A DNA stretch of 64,000 nt, from the NCBI GenBank assembly GCA_900544445.1, contig UQVK01000002.1:1-64000 (forward strand), written 5' to 3'. Below, in pieces: positions 8,389 to 16,792 of the stretch. Made by a program: the position numbers and the translations under genes. Source of the DNA: an uncultured Lachnospiraceae bacterium. GTDB lineage: Bacteria; Bacillota; Clostridia; Lachnospirales; Lachnospiraceae. Position 1 is the stretch's first letter. The number at the start of each line of letters is the position of its first letter. A model generated the notes under the pieces. It saw only the letters and a program-made list of their open reading frames with translations, was not told the DNA's origin and made no database searches.

Positions 8389-9129
8389 ATGTTTTCCTAC
8401 AAAGAATACAAAGAGATCATACAGATCATTAAGGAGAGCGGCCGGATGGCCAATTTCAAGCAGGCGAGGGGGAAGGATCAGTTCATCATCATGCGCCATG
8501 ATGTGGAGTTTTCCGTAGACCGCGCCTTTGCTCTTTCCAAGCTGGAGCTTTCCATGGACTTCACGTCCACCTATTTTTTCCAGTGGACCAACAATTCCTA
8601 TAATATCCTTTCCAAACGGAATATGGACATGATCCACTACATGCATGAAAGAGGCCATGAGATCGGTCTGCATTTCGCCCTGAACGGTCTGACCGATATG
8701 GATCTGATCCGGAAAAAGATCATGCAGGAGATCAACGTGCTCAGCGAGATGTTCGGATTTGAGATCATGGAGTTTTCCATTCATCGTCCATCGGCGGACG
8801 TGCTGCGGGAGGACATTAAGTTGCCCGGCATCATCAACGCCTATCAGGATGAGTATTTTACCTTTGCGGAAAAGGTGACGCCGGATACGAAGCTGGCGGT
8901 GAAATACATTTCCGATGCCCAGCACCGCTGGAATTATGGAAAACCGGACCGGGAGACGCTTCTGGGGAACGACAAGGTACAGATCCTGACGCATCCCTAC
9001 TCCTGGACTAAGCAGGGCTATGATAATCTGGAAAATTTCCGGACGCTGATCGAAGAGAGAAACGAGGAGCTTCTGGATACCATAGATAATGAGTGCAAGC
9101 ATTTTGCAACGGTGAGAGATCTTCTGTGA
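8389..9129 (+). CDS. Putative polysaccharide deacetylase (NodB-like)
   Basis: A 246-aa soluble protein. MRHDVEFSVDRAF near residues 35-47 contains an H-D pair like the first deacetylase motif, and GHEIGLH near 88-94 is the H-x5-H-like metal site; the C-terminal HPYSW fits the last motif. No signal peptide is present, so it acts inside the cell, presumably on a lipid-linked or nucleotide-linked sugar. The start is placed at MFSYKEY, preceded by GGAGA at 8376-8380; an in-frame ATG 15 bases earlier is possible. It lies between a GT4 and an AsnB gene. It is distantly related at best to the deacetylase at the left edge. Confidence 0.78.
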   Translation: MFSYKEYKEIIQIIKESGRMANFKQARGKDQFIIMRHDVEFSVDRAFALSKLELSMDFTSTYFFQWTNNSYNILSKRNMDMIHYMHERGHEIGLHFALNGLTDMDLIRKKIMQEINVLSEMFGFEIMEFSIHRPSADVLREDIKLPGIINAYQDEYFTFAEKVTPDTKLAVKYISDAQHRWNYGKPDRETLLGNDKVQILTHPYSWTKQGYDNLENFRTLIEERNEELLDTIDNECKHFATVRDLL

Positions 9130-9133
9130 AACA

Positions 9134-9259
9134 CGAACTGCGTTCGCGTTGGAGTTAAATGTCACCTGCCGATGACAGAAAGGCGGGCAAAGCTTCGCTT
9201 TGTCCTGGAAATTGGCCTCGCGGCCAATTCCTTCATAAAAATGCCGCCTGCCGGCGGCA
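9134..9259. repeat. Cluster of short perfect hairpins upstream of asnB
   Basis: Four inverted repeats lie between the deacetylase stop and the ribosome site of the next gene: CGAAC/GTTCG (9134-9146), CAAAGC/GCTTTG (9188-9202, loop TTC), AATTGGCC/GGCCAATT (9210-9229, loop TCGC) and TGCCGCC/GGCGGCA (9242-9259, loop TGCC). A weaker GTCA/TGAC pair sits at 9161-9175. The last hairpin shares ATGCCGCCTGC with one at 42.18 kb. There are no T-runs, so terminator function is unlikely. Confidence 0.75.
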
Positions 9260-9279
9260 GAAAAAGGGGAGGAACGCCC

Positions 9280-11253
9280 ATGTGTGGAATCTGCGGTTTT
9301 ATCAGCACCAGGCAGATCACGAAAAAGCAGCTGAAAAGCATGAACGATACCATGGTTCACAGAGGGCCGGATGATTCCGGGGAAGAGATTTTCCCCGCAG
9401 CCTTCGGCTATCAGGTGGGGCTGGCCCAGCGCCGCCTTTCCATCCTGGATCTGTCCGAGCTGGGGCATCAGCCCATGCACTCCCAGGGCTACTGCGGCGC
9501 TCCGGACGGCAGCGTCAGCATCGTCTATAACGGAGAGGTTTACAATTTTCAGGAACTGAAAAAAGAGCTTTCCGATTATCCGTTTCGTTCCAACTGCGAC
9601 ACGGAGGTGATTCTTGCGGCCTATCTGAAATGGGGAATTTCCTGCGTGGAGCGGTTTAACGGGATGTTTGCCATCGCTCTCTACGACCGGAGAAAACAGG
9701 CGGTGTATCTGATCCGGGACCGGATCGGCAAAAAGCCCCTTTATTACTGGCTGGATGGGGAAAATCTGGTATTTGCCTCTGAACTGAAGCCCATCATGGC
9801 CTGCCCCGGATTTTCGGGCAGAATCCGCAGGGAGGTGCTTCCCCGTTTCCTGTATCAGCAGTACATCAACGCGCCGGACACCATTTTTGAAAATGTGTAC
9901 AAGGTGGAACCGGGCGGAATCCTCCGGTTTGCGCTGGATCCGGACGCGGCCTATGCGGCGGATGCGCCGGAGTATGCCGAAGGCGTCAGCAGACAGGATC
10001 GGGGAAACGGGCGCCGGGTGCGGAAGTGGAAGTTCTGGGATATTAAAAAGGTATACCGGGAGTGCATGTCAGAACCTGTGACGGACTACGGACAGGCGAA
10101 GGCTGAGCTGAAGGAGCTTCTGAAAAAATCCGTCGCCTCCCGTATGATCGCGGATGTTCCGCTGGGCAGCTTTTTAAGCGGCGGCTATGATTCCTCTCTG
10201 GTGACCGCCATCGCGCAGGAGCATGCGGGAAAGCCGGTGAAAACCTTTTCCATCGGCTTTTCGGAGGAGCGGTTCAACGAGGCGAAATACGCGAAGGCGG
10301 TGGCCGAATATCTGGGAACGGATCATACGGAGCTGATCATCGACGAGCAGGAAATGTTCCGGCTGGTGGAGAGCATTCCTCAGTATTATGACGAGCCCTT
10401 CGCGGACAGTTCCCAGATCGCCACCATGCTGGTATCTCAGCTTGCCAGGCAGCAGGTGACGGTGGCCCTGTCCGGCGACGGCGGGGACGAGTTTTACTGC
10501 GGCTATAATATTTATGAAAATGTGGCCCAGGCCCAGATGCTGGACGCGGCGGGCGGCCTGGTAAACGGTCTCTGTTCCCTGCCGGGGCTCAGGCAGGCGG
10601 GGCTGATGAAGAAGCTTCCCTTCCGGGTGCAGGTGGTGGCGCAGAACCGGGAAAAAGAGACCAAAACACAGTTCTGCTCACCCAGCTACATTGAGACAGC
10701 GCACCGGATGGTGCCGGGAGAGGCCTTAAACTGCAAGTACCCGATGGAAAGCGCTTACGGCGTGGACAACTGGCAGATCCGCCGGATGCTTCTGGACATG
10801 GACACTTATCTGCCGGGAGACATCCTCTGCAAGGTGGACCGGGCTTCCATGAAGTATTCCCTGGAAGCGAGATGTCCCATCCTGGACCGGGATGTGATGG
10901 AGTATTCCTTCCGCCTGCCGCACAGCTTTAAATATGAAAAAGGCGTGAAAAAAAGGATTTTGAAGGACATCGCCTATGATTATATCCCGAAGGAGCTTCT
11001 GGACCGTCCCAAGGTGGGCTTCGGCGTGCCTCTGGACAAGTGGCTGCGCGGCCCCTTAAGGGAGCAGCTTCTTGATTTTGCGGATGCAGGCTTCCTGAAA
11101 CGGCAGGGGATTTTCGATGCGGATTATGTGAGCGGGCTGGTGAAGCATTATCTTGAGACCGGAGATGCGGGCCCGGCTACAGGGGCCAATTTTTCCAAGG
11201 TGACATGGTCCTTCTTCACCTTCCAGCAGTGGTATGAGAAATACTGCGGCTGA
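9280..11253 (+). CDS. asnB: Asparagine synthase-type glutamine amidotransferase (AsnB family)
   Basis: A 657-aa enzyme with an N-terminal class II glutaminase domain and a C-terminal ATP-pyrophosphatase domain. MCGICGF places the catalytic Cys directly after the start Met, which fixes the start, and an AGGGGAGGA ribosome site is just upstream. The PPi-loop SGGYDSS is near residues 301-307. The length suits AsnB. Family knowledge: it moves ammonia from glutamine to an activated carboxylate. In polysaccharide clusters such enzymes often amidate sugar uronic acids (as suggested for WbpS), which is more likely here than asparagine synthesis. A second copy lies 2.4 kb downstream. Its stop overlaps a possible ATG of the next gene. 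Confidence 0.93.
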   Translation: MCGICGFISTRQITKKQLKSMNDTMVHRGPDDSGEEIFPAAFGYQVGLAQRRLSILDLSELGHQPMHSQGYCGAPDGSVSIVYNGEVYNFQELKKELSDYPFRSNCDTEVILAAYLKWGISCVERFNGMFAIALYDRRKQAVYLIRDRIGKKPLYYWLDGENLVFASELKPIMACPGFSGRIRREVLPRFLYQQYINAPDTIFENVYKVEPGGILRFALDPDAAYAADAPEYAEGVSRQDRGNGRRVRKWKFWDIKKVYRECMSEPVTDYGQAKAELKELLKKSVASRMIADVPLGSFLSGGYDSSLVTAIAQEHAGKPVKTFSIGFSEERFNEAKYAKAVAEYLGTDHTELIIDEQEMFRLVESIPQYYDEPFADSSQIATMLVSQLARQQVTVALSGDGGDEFYCGYNIYENVAQAQMLDAAGGLVNGLCSLPGLRQAGLMKKLPFRVQVVAQNREKETKTQFCSPSYIETAHRMVPGEALNCKYPMESAYGVDNWQIRRMLLDMDTYLPGDILCKVDRASMKYSLEARCPILDRDVMEYSFRLPHSFKYEKGVKKRILKDIAYDYIPKELLDRPKVGFGVPLDKWLRGPLREQLLDFADAGFLKRQGIFDADYVSGLVKHYLETGDAGPATGANFSKVTWSFFTFQQWYEKYCG

Positions 11254-11288
11254 TGAAAAGCGGCGCTGAAGCCGGGAAAGGAGCGCGT

Positions 11289-12404
11289 ATGGAGCGTGTG
11301 GCTCAGGAAACGCAAAAGCATATCGTTCTGTTTATCAGCGCGCTCCGCAAGGGAGGCGCGGAACGGGTGATGGTGAATCTGGCGGATTATCTGCACAGAA
11401 ACGGCGTGCGGGTGACGCTTGTGACCCAGTATATCTGCGAGGAGGAGTATGCCCTTCCGGCGGGAATCCCACGCATCTTAAGCGAGATCACGCCTCAGGA
11501 GGAAACGGGCAGCCGGAGCGGAGATTTTCTGGCCAGATACCGGAAGCTGCGCCGGATATTCCGGGAGCTTGCGCCGGACTGCATCCTTTCCTTTATCGGG
11601 AAAAATAATATCATGACGCTTCTGTGCACCCGCTTTACCGGGATTCCCGCTGTGGTTTCCGTGCGGGGAGAGCCGAAAAGCGAATACTATAACTTTCCCA
11701 TGCGTTTTCTGGCGAAGACCCTCTTTGCCTGCGCGGCGGGGGTGATCGTCCAGACCGGCGCGGCCAGGGACTTTTTTCCGCCCGTGATCCGGAAGAAGGC
11801 GGTGATTCTGAAAAATCCCCTGAATCCCGCGTTTGTCCGGGAAAGAAGGACGGAACGGCCGGACGGGAGAATCGTGTCAGTGGGACGGGTGGATGCCAAT
11901 AAAAACCATGCGCTGATCCTGCGCGCCTTCGCCCGGATTGCGCCGGAGTTTCCGGACGCTTCTCTGGTCATCTACGGGGACGGGGAGAAACGCCAGGAGC
12001 TGATCAGAAAGGCGCAGGAGCTTGGACTTTCGGACCGGGCGCAGTTTCCCGGAGCGGTCAGCGACGTGGCGGAGAAAATCCGGACGGCCAGCGCCTTCGT
12101 TCTTTCCTCCGGACATGAGGGCATGCCCAACGCTCTGATCGAGGCCATGTGCCTGGGGATCCCTTCCATTTCTACGGACTGTCCTTGCGGCGGCCCGCGG
12201 GAGTTAATCGAAGATGGCGTCAACGGATACCTGATCCCGGTGGGGGATGAGGAGGCGCTGGCCGACAGGCTGCTGCGGATTTTTTCGGATGAGGAAAGCG
12301 CGGAGAGAATGGGGAAGCAGGCGGCCCTGCTTCTGGAAGAATACCACCCGGAACGGGTGAACGCGGAATGGATGGACTATCTGCTGAGCTGCGCGGCACG
12401 GTAG
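11289..12404 (+). CDS. Glycosyltransferase family 4
   Basis: A 371-aa GT4 protein with GGAERVMVNLADYL near residues 18-31 and EGMPNALIEAMCLG followed by TDCPCGGPRELIEDG near 277-305. The shared DCPCGGPR block makes it a paralogue of the first GT4 of this operon. The start was set by GAAAGGAG at 11276-11283; an upstream in-frame ATG overlapping the asnB stop would add 12 residues. The stop codon TAG is also the first three bases of a 19-bp tandem repeat, which appears to have grown out of the end of this gene. Confidence 0.9.
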   Translation: MERVAQETQKHIVLFISALRKGGAERVMVNLADYLHRNGVRVTLVTQYICEEEYALPAGIPRILSEITPQEETGSRSGDFLARYRKLRRIFRELAPDCILSFIGKNNIMTLLCTRFTGIPAVVSVRGEPKSEYYNFPMRFLAKTLFACAAGVIVQTGAARDFFPPVIRKKAVILKNPLNPAFVRERRTERPDGRIVSVGRVDANKNHALILRAFARIAPEFPDASLVIYGDGEKRQELIRKAQELGLSDRAQFPGAVSDVAEKIRTASAFVLSSGHEGMPNALIEAMCLGIPSISTDCPCGGPRELIEDGVNGYLIPVGDEEALADRLLRIFSDEESAERMGKQAALLLEEYHPERVNAEWMDYLLSCAAR

Positions 12405-12515
12405 AGCGAGTGCTGCACGATAGGACGAGTGCAGCACGGTAGGACGAGTGCAGCACGGTAGGACGAGTGCAGCACGGTAGGACGAGTGCAGCGCGATAGG
12501 GCGGGCGCGGCGCGG
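12402..12515. repeat. Six tandem copies of a 19-bp repeat
   Basis: Units start at 12402, 12421, 12440, 12459, 12478 and 12497. Three are identical (TAGGACGAGTGCAGCACGG) and the outer ones differ at two to six bases. The 19 bases preceding the array partly match the unit, suggesting it expanded from the 3' end of the GT4 gene. Every unit starts with TAG. Because 19 is not a multiple of 3, the array closes all three + strand frames. Confidence 0.95.
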
Positions 12516-12575
12516 CAGGAGGAAATGAGGAATAATGAGCCGGGGGAAAGGAAAGACAGGAGAAAAGACGGCGAA

Positions 12576-13649
12576 ATGAGGAAGAAACAGCTGCTTCAGG
12601 CCGTGGTATTTTTGGCCATTTTTTTTATCATACTGACGCATCTTACCTATATCATACGCACAAGCGGGGATCTCAAGGCGCGGTTTGCCGGTTTCTATGC
12701 GGAGCCTGACAATACCATCGATGCCATTCTGATCGGCTCCAGTCCGGTGTATCCCTATTATGCGGCGCCGAAAATCTGGGCGGATTACGGAATCACCACC
12801 TATCCCCTTTCCACCAACAACCAGCGGCCGAAGGCGGCAAAATATCTGATCCAGGAGGCGGAGAAGACCCAGAACCCTTCCCTCTATATTTTCGAGATGC
12901 GCATGTACCTGGCATCAGACGAGGATCTGACGCAGAACATGGCGTTCACCCGTGGTGTCACCGACAACATGAAATATTCCTGGAACCGCATTCAGACCAT
13001 CAACGCGCTGGTGGACGATGTGAGCGAACGTTATACCTACTATTTTGACATTTTCAAATACCACTCCAACTGGAAGACCATCGTCATGCCGAGCCAACTT
13101 GCGGCTTTCCGCTATGAGAATGAGCATCCGCTGAAGGGACATTTCATCAGCGACGAGATAGGGCCCAGCGAAATGGCGGATTATTCCTGGGTGACGGAGC
13201 GCCAGCCCATCCCGGCGGATCAGGAGGAGGTTCTGCGGGACCTGCTGGAGTATCTGAAGGAGCATGAAATGAACGCCCTGTTCATCGTGTCTCCCAACAC
13301 TATGACCTATGAAAAGCAGGCCCAGTATAATTATATTGCGGACATCATCGAGCCCTACGGCTACAACTTCCTGAATTTCAACGATTATTATGAAGAAATC
13401 GGCGTGGATTTCGCCACGGACTTCTATGACTACGGCGGCCATGCCAACGCCATCGGAGCGGAGAAATACACCGCCTTTCTGGGAAAATACCTGGATGAAA
13501 ATTATGAGTTCGAGGACAAGCGCGGAACCGCCGGGTATGAAAGCTGGGACGAGTCCTATGAAAGATGGTCGCAGGAGCTGGAAGAAGCCAAGGCTACCAT
13601 TTATGAGCGGATTGAAAATAAGGATTTCAAGGTGATAGAGGAGGAGTGA
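12576..13649 (+). CDS. Membrane-anchored SGNH-like protein (possible acyltransferase/esterase)
   Basis: A 357-aa protein with one N-terminal membrane segment (about residues 4-25) and a large extracytoplasmic domain. AILIGSSPVYPYY near 49-61 looks like the Ser-containing block I of SGNH/GDSL proteins (as in DltD-type proteins), and DYGGHANAIGAEKY near 284-297 supplies a possible C-terminal Asp/His pair. Such proteins act on cell-surface polymers as O-acyltransferases or esterases; that role is inferred, since identity is not clear beyond the fold-like motifs. AGGAGA at 12558-12563 supports this start. An alternative ATG at 12525 sits too close to its AGGAGG. It lies between a GT4 and the second asnB. 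Confidence 0.65.
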   Translation: MRKKQLLQAVVFLAIFFIILTHLTYIIRTSGDLKARFAGFYAEPDNTIDAILIGSSPVYPYYAAPKIWADYGITTYPLSTNNQRPKAAKYLIQEAEKTQNPSLYIFEMRMYLASDEDLTQNMAFTRGVTDNMKYSWNRIQTINALVDDVSERYTYYFDIFKYHSNWKTIVMPSQLAAFRYENEHPLKGHFISDEIGPSEMADYSWVTERQPIPADQEEVLRDLLEYLKEHEMNALFIVSPNTMTYEKQAQYNYIADIIEPYGYNFLNFNDYYEEIGVDFATDFYDYGGHANAIGAEKYTAFLGKYLDENYEFEDKRGTAGYESWDESYERWSQELEEAKATIYERIENKDFKVIEEE

Positions 13650-13652
13650 GGC

Positions 13653-15638
13653 ATGTGCGGAATTGCAGGCCTGTGCGGATGGCGGGGAGACTGGAAAAGC
13701 AATCTGATCAGAATGTGCGAGCGCATGCAGCACAGAGGGCCGGACGGCTCCGGACTCTGGGCAGAGGAGGACGGCAGCGTGGCGCTGGGTCACAGGCGGC
13801 TGGCCATCGTGGATCTGTCGGAGACGGGAGCGCAGCCCATGCAGTCCCACAGCGGCAGGTTTGTAATTTCCTTTAACGGGGAGATCTACAATCACAGGGA
13901 AATCGCGGAGCGGCTTTTAAAGGAAGGGCGCGTGCAGGCCTTCCGGGGAACTTCGGATACGGAGGTGCTGCTGGAAGCGGCGGAGCACTACGGGATCAGG
14001 CAGGCCCTTTCTCTGTGTAAGGGAATGTTTGCCGCGGCGTTCTGGGACAAAAAGGAGCGCACCCTGACCCTGGCACGGGACCGGGTGGGAGAAAAGCCTC
14101 TGTACTATGGCCGCGTGGCGGGAAGTTTTGTCTTCGCCTCCGATCTGGGAAGCATCGCCGTGCTGGACGGCTTTGAGGGGCGGATTGACAGAAGCGTTCT
14201 TCCCTTCTACTTCACCCACGGCTATATTCCCGCGCCTTACAGTATCTATGAAAACATCCGCAAGCTTCCCGCAGGCTGCATTCTGACCATCCGGGCGCCC
14301 TTCCTGCAGGAACAGGAACCGACCGTCGAGTCCTACTGGTCCATGCGGGAGGCGGCGGAGAGGGGCAGCCGGAATCCGTTTGCGGGAAGCAGACAGGAGG
14401 CGGCGGACGAGCTGGAGCGGCTCCTGAAGGAATCCATTAAAGGGCAGATGGTGGCAGACGTTCCGGTGGGGGCGTTCCTGTCGGCAGGGATTGACAGCAG
14501 CACCATCGTTTCCCTGATGCAGTCCCTGGCGCCCGGAAAGGTGCGCACCTTTACCATCGGCATGGAGGAAAGGGAATATAACGAAGCGGACGCGGCGGAG
14601 CGGATTGCCGCCCATCTGGGAACGGATCACATGCGCCTTACGATTACGGAGAAGGAGGCGAAGGAGGTGATTCCCCGGCTTTCTTCCATGTTTGCGGAAC
14701 CCTTCGGAGATTCCTCCCAGATCCCCACATATCTGGTAAGCCGCATGACCAGAGAGCATGTGACGGTGGCTCTGTCCGGAGACGGCGGGGACGAGCTGTT
14801 CGCAGGCTACAACATTTACGGCTGGTGTGAGCGGATCTGGGGAAAGCTGCGTTCCCAGCCGGCGGCGCTCAGAAAGGCAGCGGGCGGACTGATCGGCCTG
14901 CTTCCCCTTTCCGGAAGGGAAGGGATCGGCCTGAAGGGAAAGCTGCTCCTTTCGGACAGCATCCTGGATGTGTACCGTACCAACTATGAGCGTGAGGCTT
15001 TGGTGGAGCGGATTGCGCGGATGGACGGGAGCGTTTCCGGCGGGCAGGATGTTTCCGGCAGCCGGGACGCCTTCGGCGGCGGGAGGAGCGCACGGAACTG
15101 CGTCCGGGAGTTCTACAGCCGTTTTCCGGCGGAGCTTTTTGACAGGACCCCGCTGAAAGCGGTGCAGCTTCAGGACATGCTCCTCTACCATCCGGATGAC
15201 ATTCTGGTCAAGGTGGACCGGACAGCCATGGCGGTGTCTCTGGAGACCAGGGTGCCCATGCTGGACAAGGATGTGGTGGAGTTTGCCTGGTCCCTGCCGG
15301 AAGAGTATCTGCGGCAGCAGGATACCGGGAAGCTTCTGCTTCGGGATGTGCTTTACCGCTATGTTCCGAAGGAGATGATGGATCGGCCGAAAAAGGGCTT
15401 TTCCATTCCCATCCGCAGATGGCTTCTGGAGCCGGAACTTCGCGCCTGGGCGGAATCGCTTCTGGATCCGGCGCTGATCCGCTCCCAGGGGTTCCTGGAT
15501 GCGGATGCGGCAGGGCGGATCTGGAAGGATTTCACGGAGCAGGGCATCTGGAGACCGCAGGTCTGGTATCTGCTCATGTTTCAGGATTTTCTGCAGAAGG
15601 AGGGTGCGGCGCGCCGTTCGGAAAGGAGCGGAATGTGA
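13653..15638 (+). CDS. asnB: Asparagine synthase-type glutamine amidotransferase (second AsnB family copy)
   Basis: A 661-aa two-domain enzyme like the copy upstream. MCGIAGL puts the nucleophilic Cys at position 2, and SAGIDSS near residues 275-281 is the PPi-loop, with Ala where the first copy has Gly. AGGAGG just upstream sets the start, three bases after the previous stop. The pair shares overall layout but differs along its length, so this is an old duplication or two imports, each perhaps amidating a different uronic acid or intermediate. An insertion near residues 455-475 (Ser/Gly/Asp-rich) is specific to this copy. The next gene overlaps its stop. Confidence 0.92.
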   Translation: MCGIAGLCGWRGDWKSNLIRMCERMQHRGPDGSGLWAEEDGSVALGHRRLAIVDLSETGAQPMQSHSGRFVISFNGEIYNHREIAERLLKEGRVQAFRGTSDTEVLLEAAEHYGIRQALSLCKGMFAAAFWDKKERTLTLARDRVGEKPLYYGRVAGSFVFASDLGSIAVLDGFEGRIDRSVLPFYFTHGYIPAPYSIYENIRKLPAGCILTIRAPFLQEQEPTVESYWSMREAAERGSRNPFAGSRQEAADELERLLKESIKGQMVADVPVGAFLSAGIDSSTIVSLMQSLAPGKVRTFTIGMEEREYNEADAAERIAAHLGTDHMRLTITEKEAKEVIPRLSSMFAEPFGDSSQIPTYLVSRMTREHVTVALSGDGGDELFAGYNIYGWCERIWGKLRSQPAALRKAAGGLIGLLPLSGREGIGLKGKLLLSDSILDVYRTNYEREALVERIARMDGSVSGGQDVSGSRDAFGGGRSARNCVREFYSRFPAELFDRTPLKAVQLQDMLLYHPDDILVKVDRTAMAVSLETRVPMLDKDVVEFAWSLPEEYLRQQDTGKLLLRDVLYRYVPKEMMDRPKKGFSIPIRRWLLEPELRAWAESLLDPALIRSQGFLDADAAGRIWKDFTEQGIWRPQVWYLLMFQDFLQKEGAARRSERSGM

Positions 15639-16723
15639 GAATTGTAGAAAGCTACCAGCCTGTGCCCGCGGAGCCGTCTTCGCAGGAGCTGATCTCCGTG
15701 GTGGTCGCGGTTTATAACATTGAAGCCTACGTGGAGCGGTGCGTGCGTTCCCTCATGGCCCAGACCTACGGGCGGCTGGAGATCCTGCTGGTGGACGACG
15801 GTTCCACGGACGGAAGCGGCGCGCTCTGCGACGCGCTAACGAAGGAGGATCCCAGAATCCGGGTGCTTCACAAGGAAAACGGCGGCCTGTCGGATGCCAG
15901 GAACGCGGGTGTTAAGATCGCGTCCGGAAGCCTGATCGCCTTCGTGGACGGAGACGACTGGGTGGAACCCGGCATGTATGCGGATCTTTACGCCTGCATC
16001 CGGGATTTTGACGCGCCCATCGCGGTCTGCCGTTACCGGCAGATTTATCTGAAGAAGACGATTGACGGCTCCACCTCGAAGGCGGTGGTGCTGGAGGGCA
16101 GCGAGGCGTTGGAGCAGTTCATCGCGGAAAACGACGCCGTTCCCCTCCGCAATGCGGCCTGGAACAAGCTGTACCGCAGGGAGCTGATGGGAGAGCTGCG
16201 TTTCCCGGAGGGAAAGCTGTATGAGGATATTGTATACACCACGAAGCTGCTGGCACGCGCGGACCGTCTGGTCTATCTGGACCGGGCGGAATACAATTAT
16301 GTCTGCGAGCGGGAAGGAAGCATCATGGGAAAGGGCCTGGGAGAGCGGATTTTCACCGATCAGATCCCGGCCTACCGGGAGAAAGAGGCGTTCCTTCGTT
16401 CCATCGGCAGGGAAGACCTGGCCTGGCAGCACCGGTACTTTTTCTACAAGAGGCTGCTGCTCTATTATAACCGCTGCCTGCGCGAAGGAAGCGGCCGGGG
16501 CGTTCCGGCCGGGATGAAACAGGAACAGAAGCGGTACCGCGAAAGAATCCGGGCGCTGGTTCTGGAAGGCAGGCGAGAGATGGATCAGGTTTACGGCTGG
16601 CCGGGGGCAGGGGCGAATGAAAGGCGGAAAATGCAGATTTTTCTGGCTTCGCCTTTTCTGTACCGGATCATGACGGAGCTGAACGAGAGGATTCTGCTAC
16701 CCCTTAAAACGGGGCGCGCCTGA
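15635..16723 (+). CDS. Glycosyltransferase family 2 (GT-A fold)
   Basis: A 362-aa GT2 protein. ISVVVAVYNIEAYVERCV (from residue 23) opens the nucleotide-binding fold, LLVDDGSTDGSG follows, and FVDGDDW near 105-111 is the DxD metal site. The C-terminal half with WNKLYRRELM and LYEDIVYTTKL is the form seen in EpsJ/CapH-type capsule enzymes. It starts with GTG overlapping the asnB stop (GTGA), supported by GAAAGGAG 6 nt upstream, so translation is probably coupled. It is cytosolic. The sugar is unknown. Confidence 0.88.
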   Translation: MRIVESYQPVPAEPSSQELISVVVAVYNIEAYVERCVRSLMAQTYGRLEILLVDDGSTDGSGALCDALTKEDPRIRVLHKENGGLSDARNAGVKIASGSLIAFVDGDDWVEPGMYADLYACIRDFDAPIAVCRYRQIYLKKTIDGSTSKAVVLEGSEALEQFIAENDAVPLRNAAWNKLYRRELMGELRFPEGKLYEDIVYTTKLLARADRLVYLDRAEYNYVCEREGSIMGKGLGERIFTDQIPAYREKEAFLRSIGREDLAWQHRYFFYKRLLLYYNRCLREGSGRGVPAGMKQEQKRYRERIRALVLEGRREMDQVYGWPGAGANERRKMQIFLASPFLYRIMTELNERILLPLKTGRA

Positions 16724-16792
16724 CGGTCCGTCTCCAAATTGCCGGTCGGGGAAAAACGGGCCGCGGCTTCATAAAAGAAAGAGGAAAAAGAA

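Noticed and set aside
9172..9279. N-terminal extension of the first AsnB
   Set aside because: Class II glutaminase needs Cys directly after the initiator Met, so translation must begin at MCGI; the upstream frame is palindromic spacer.
12402..12515. Tandem repeats considered as a CRISPR array
   Set aside because: The 19-bp units are contiguous with no spacers, and no cas genes are present.
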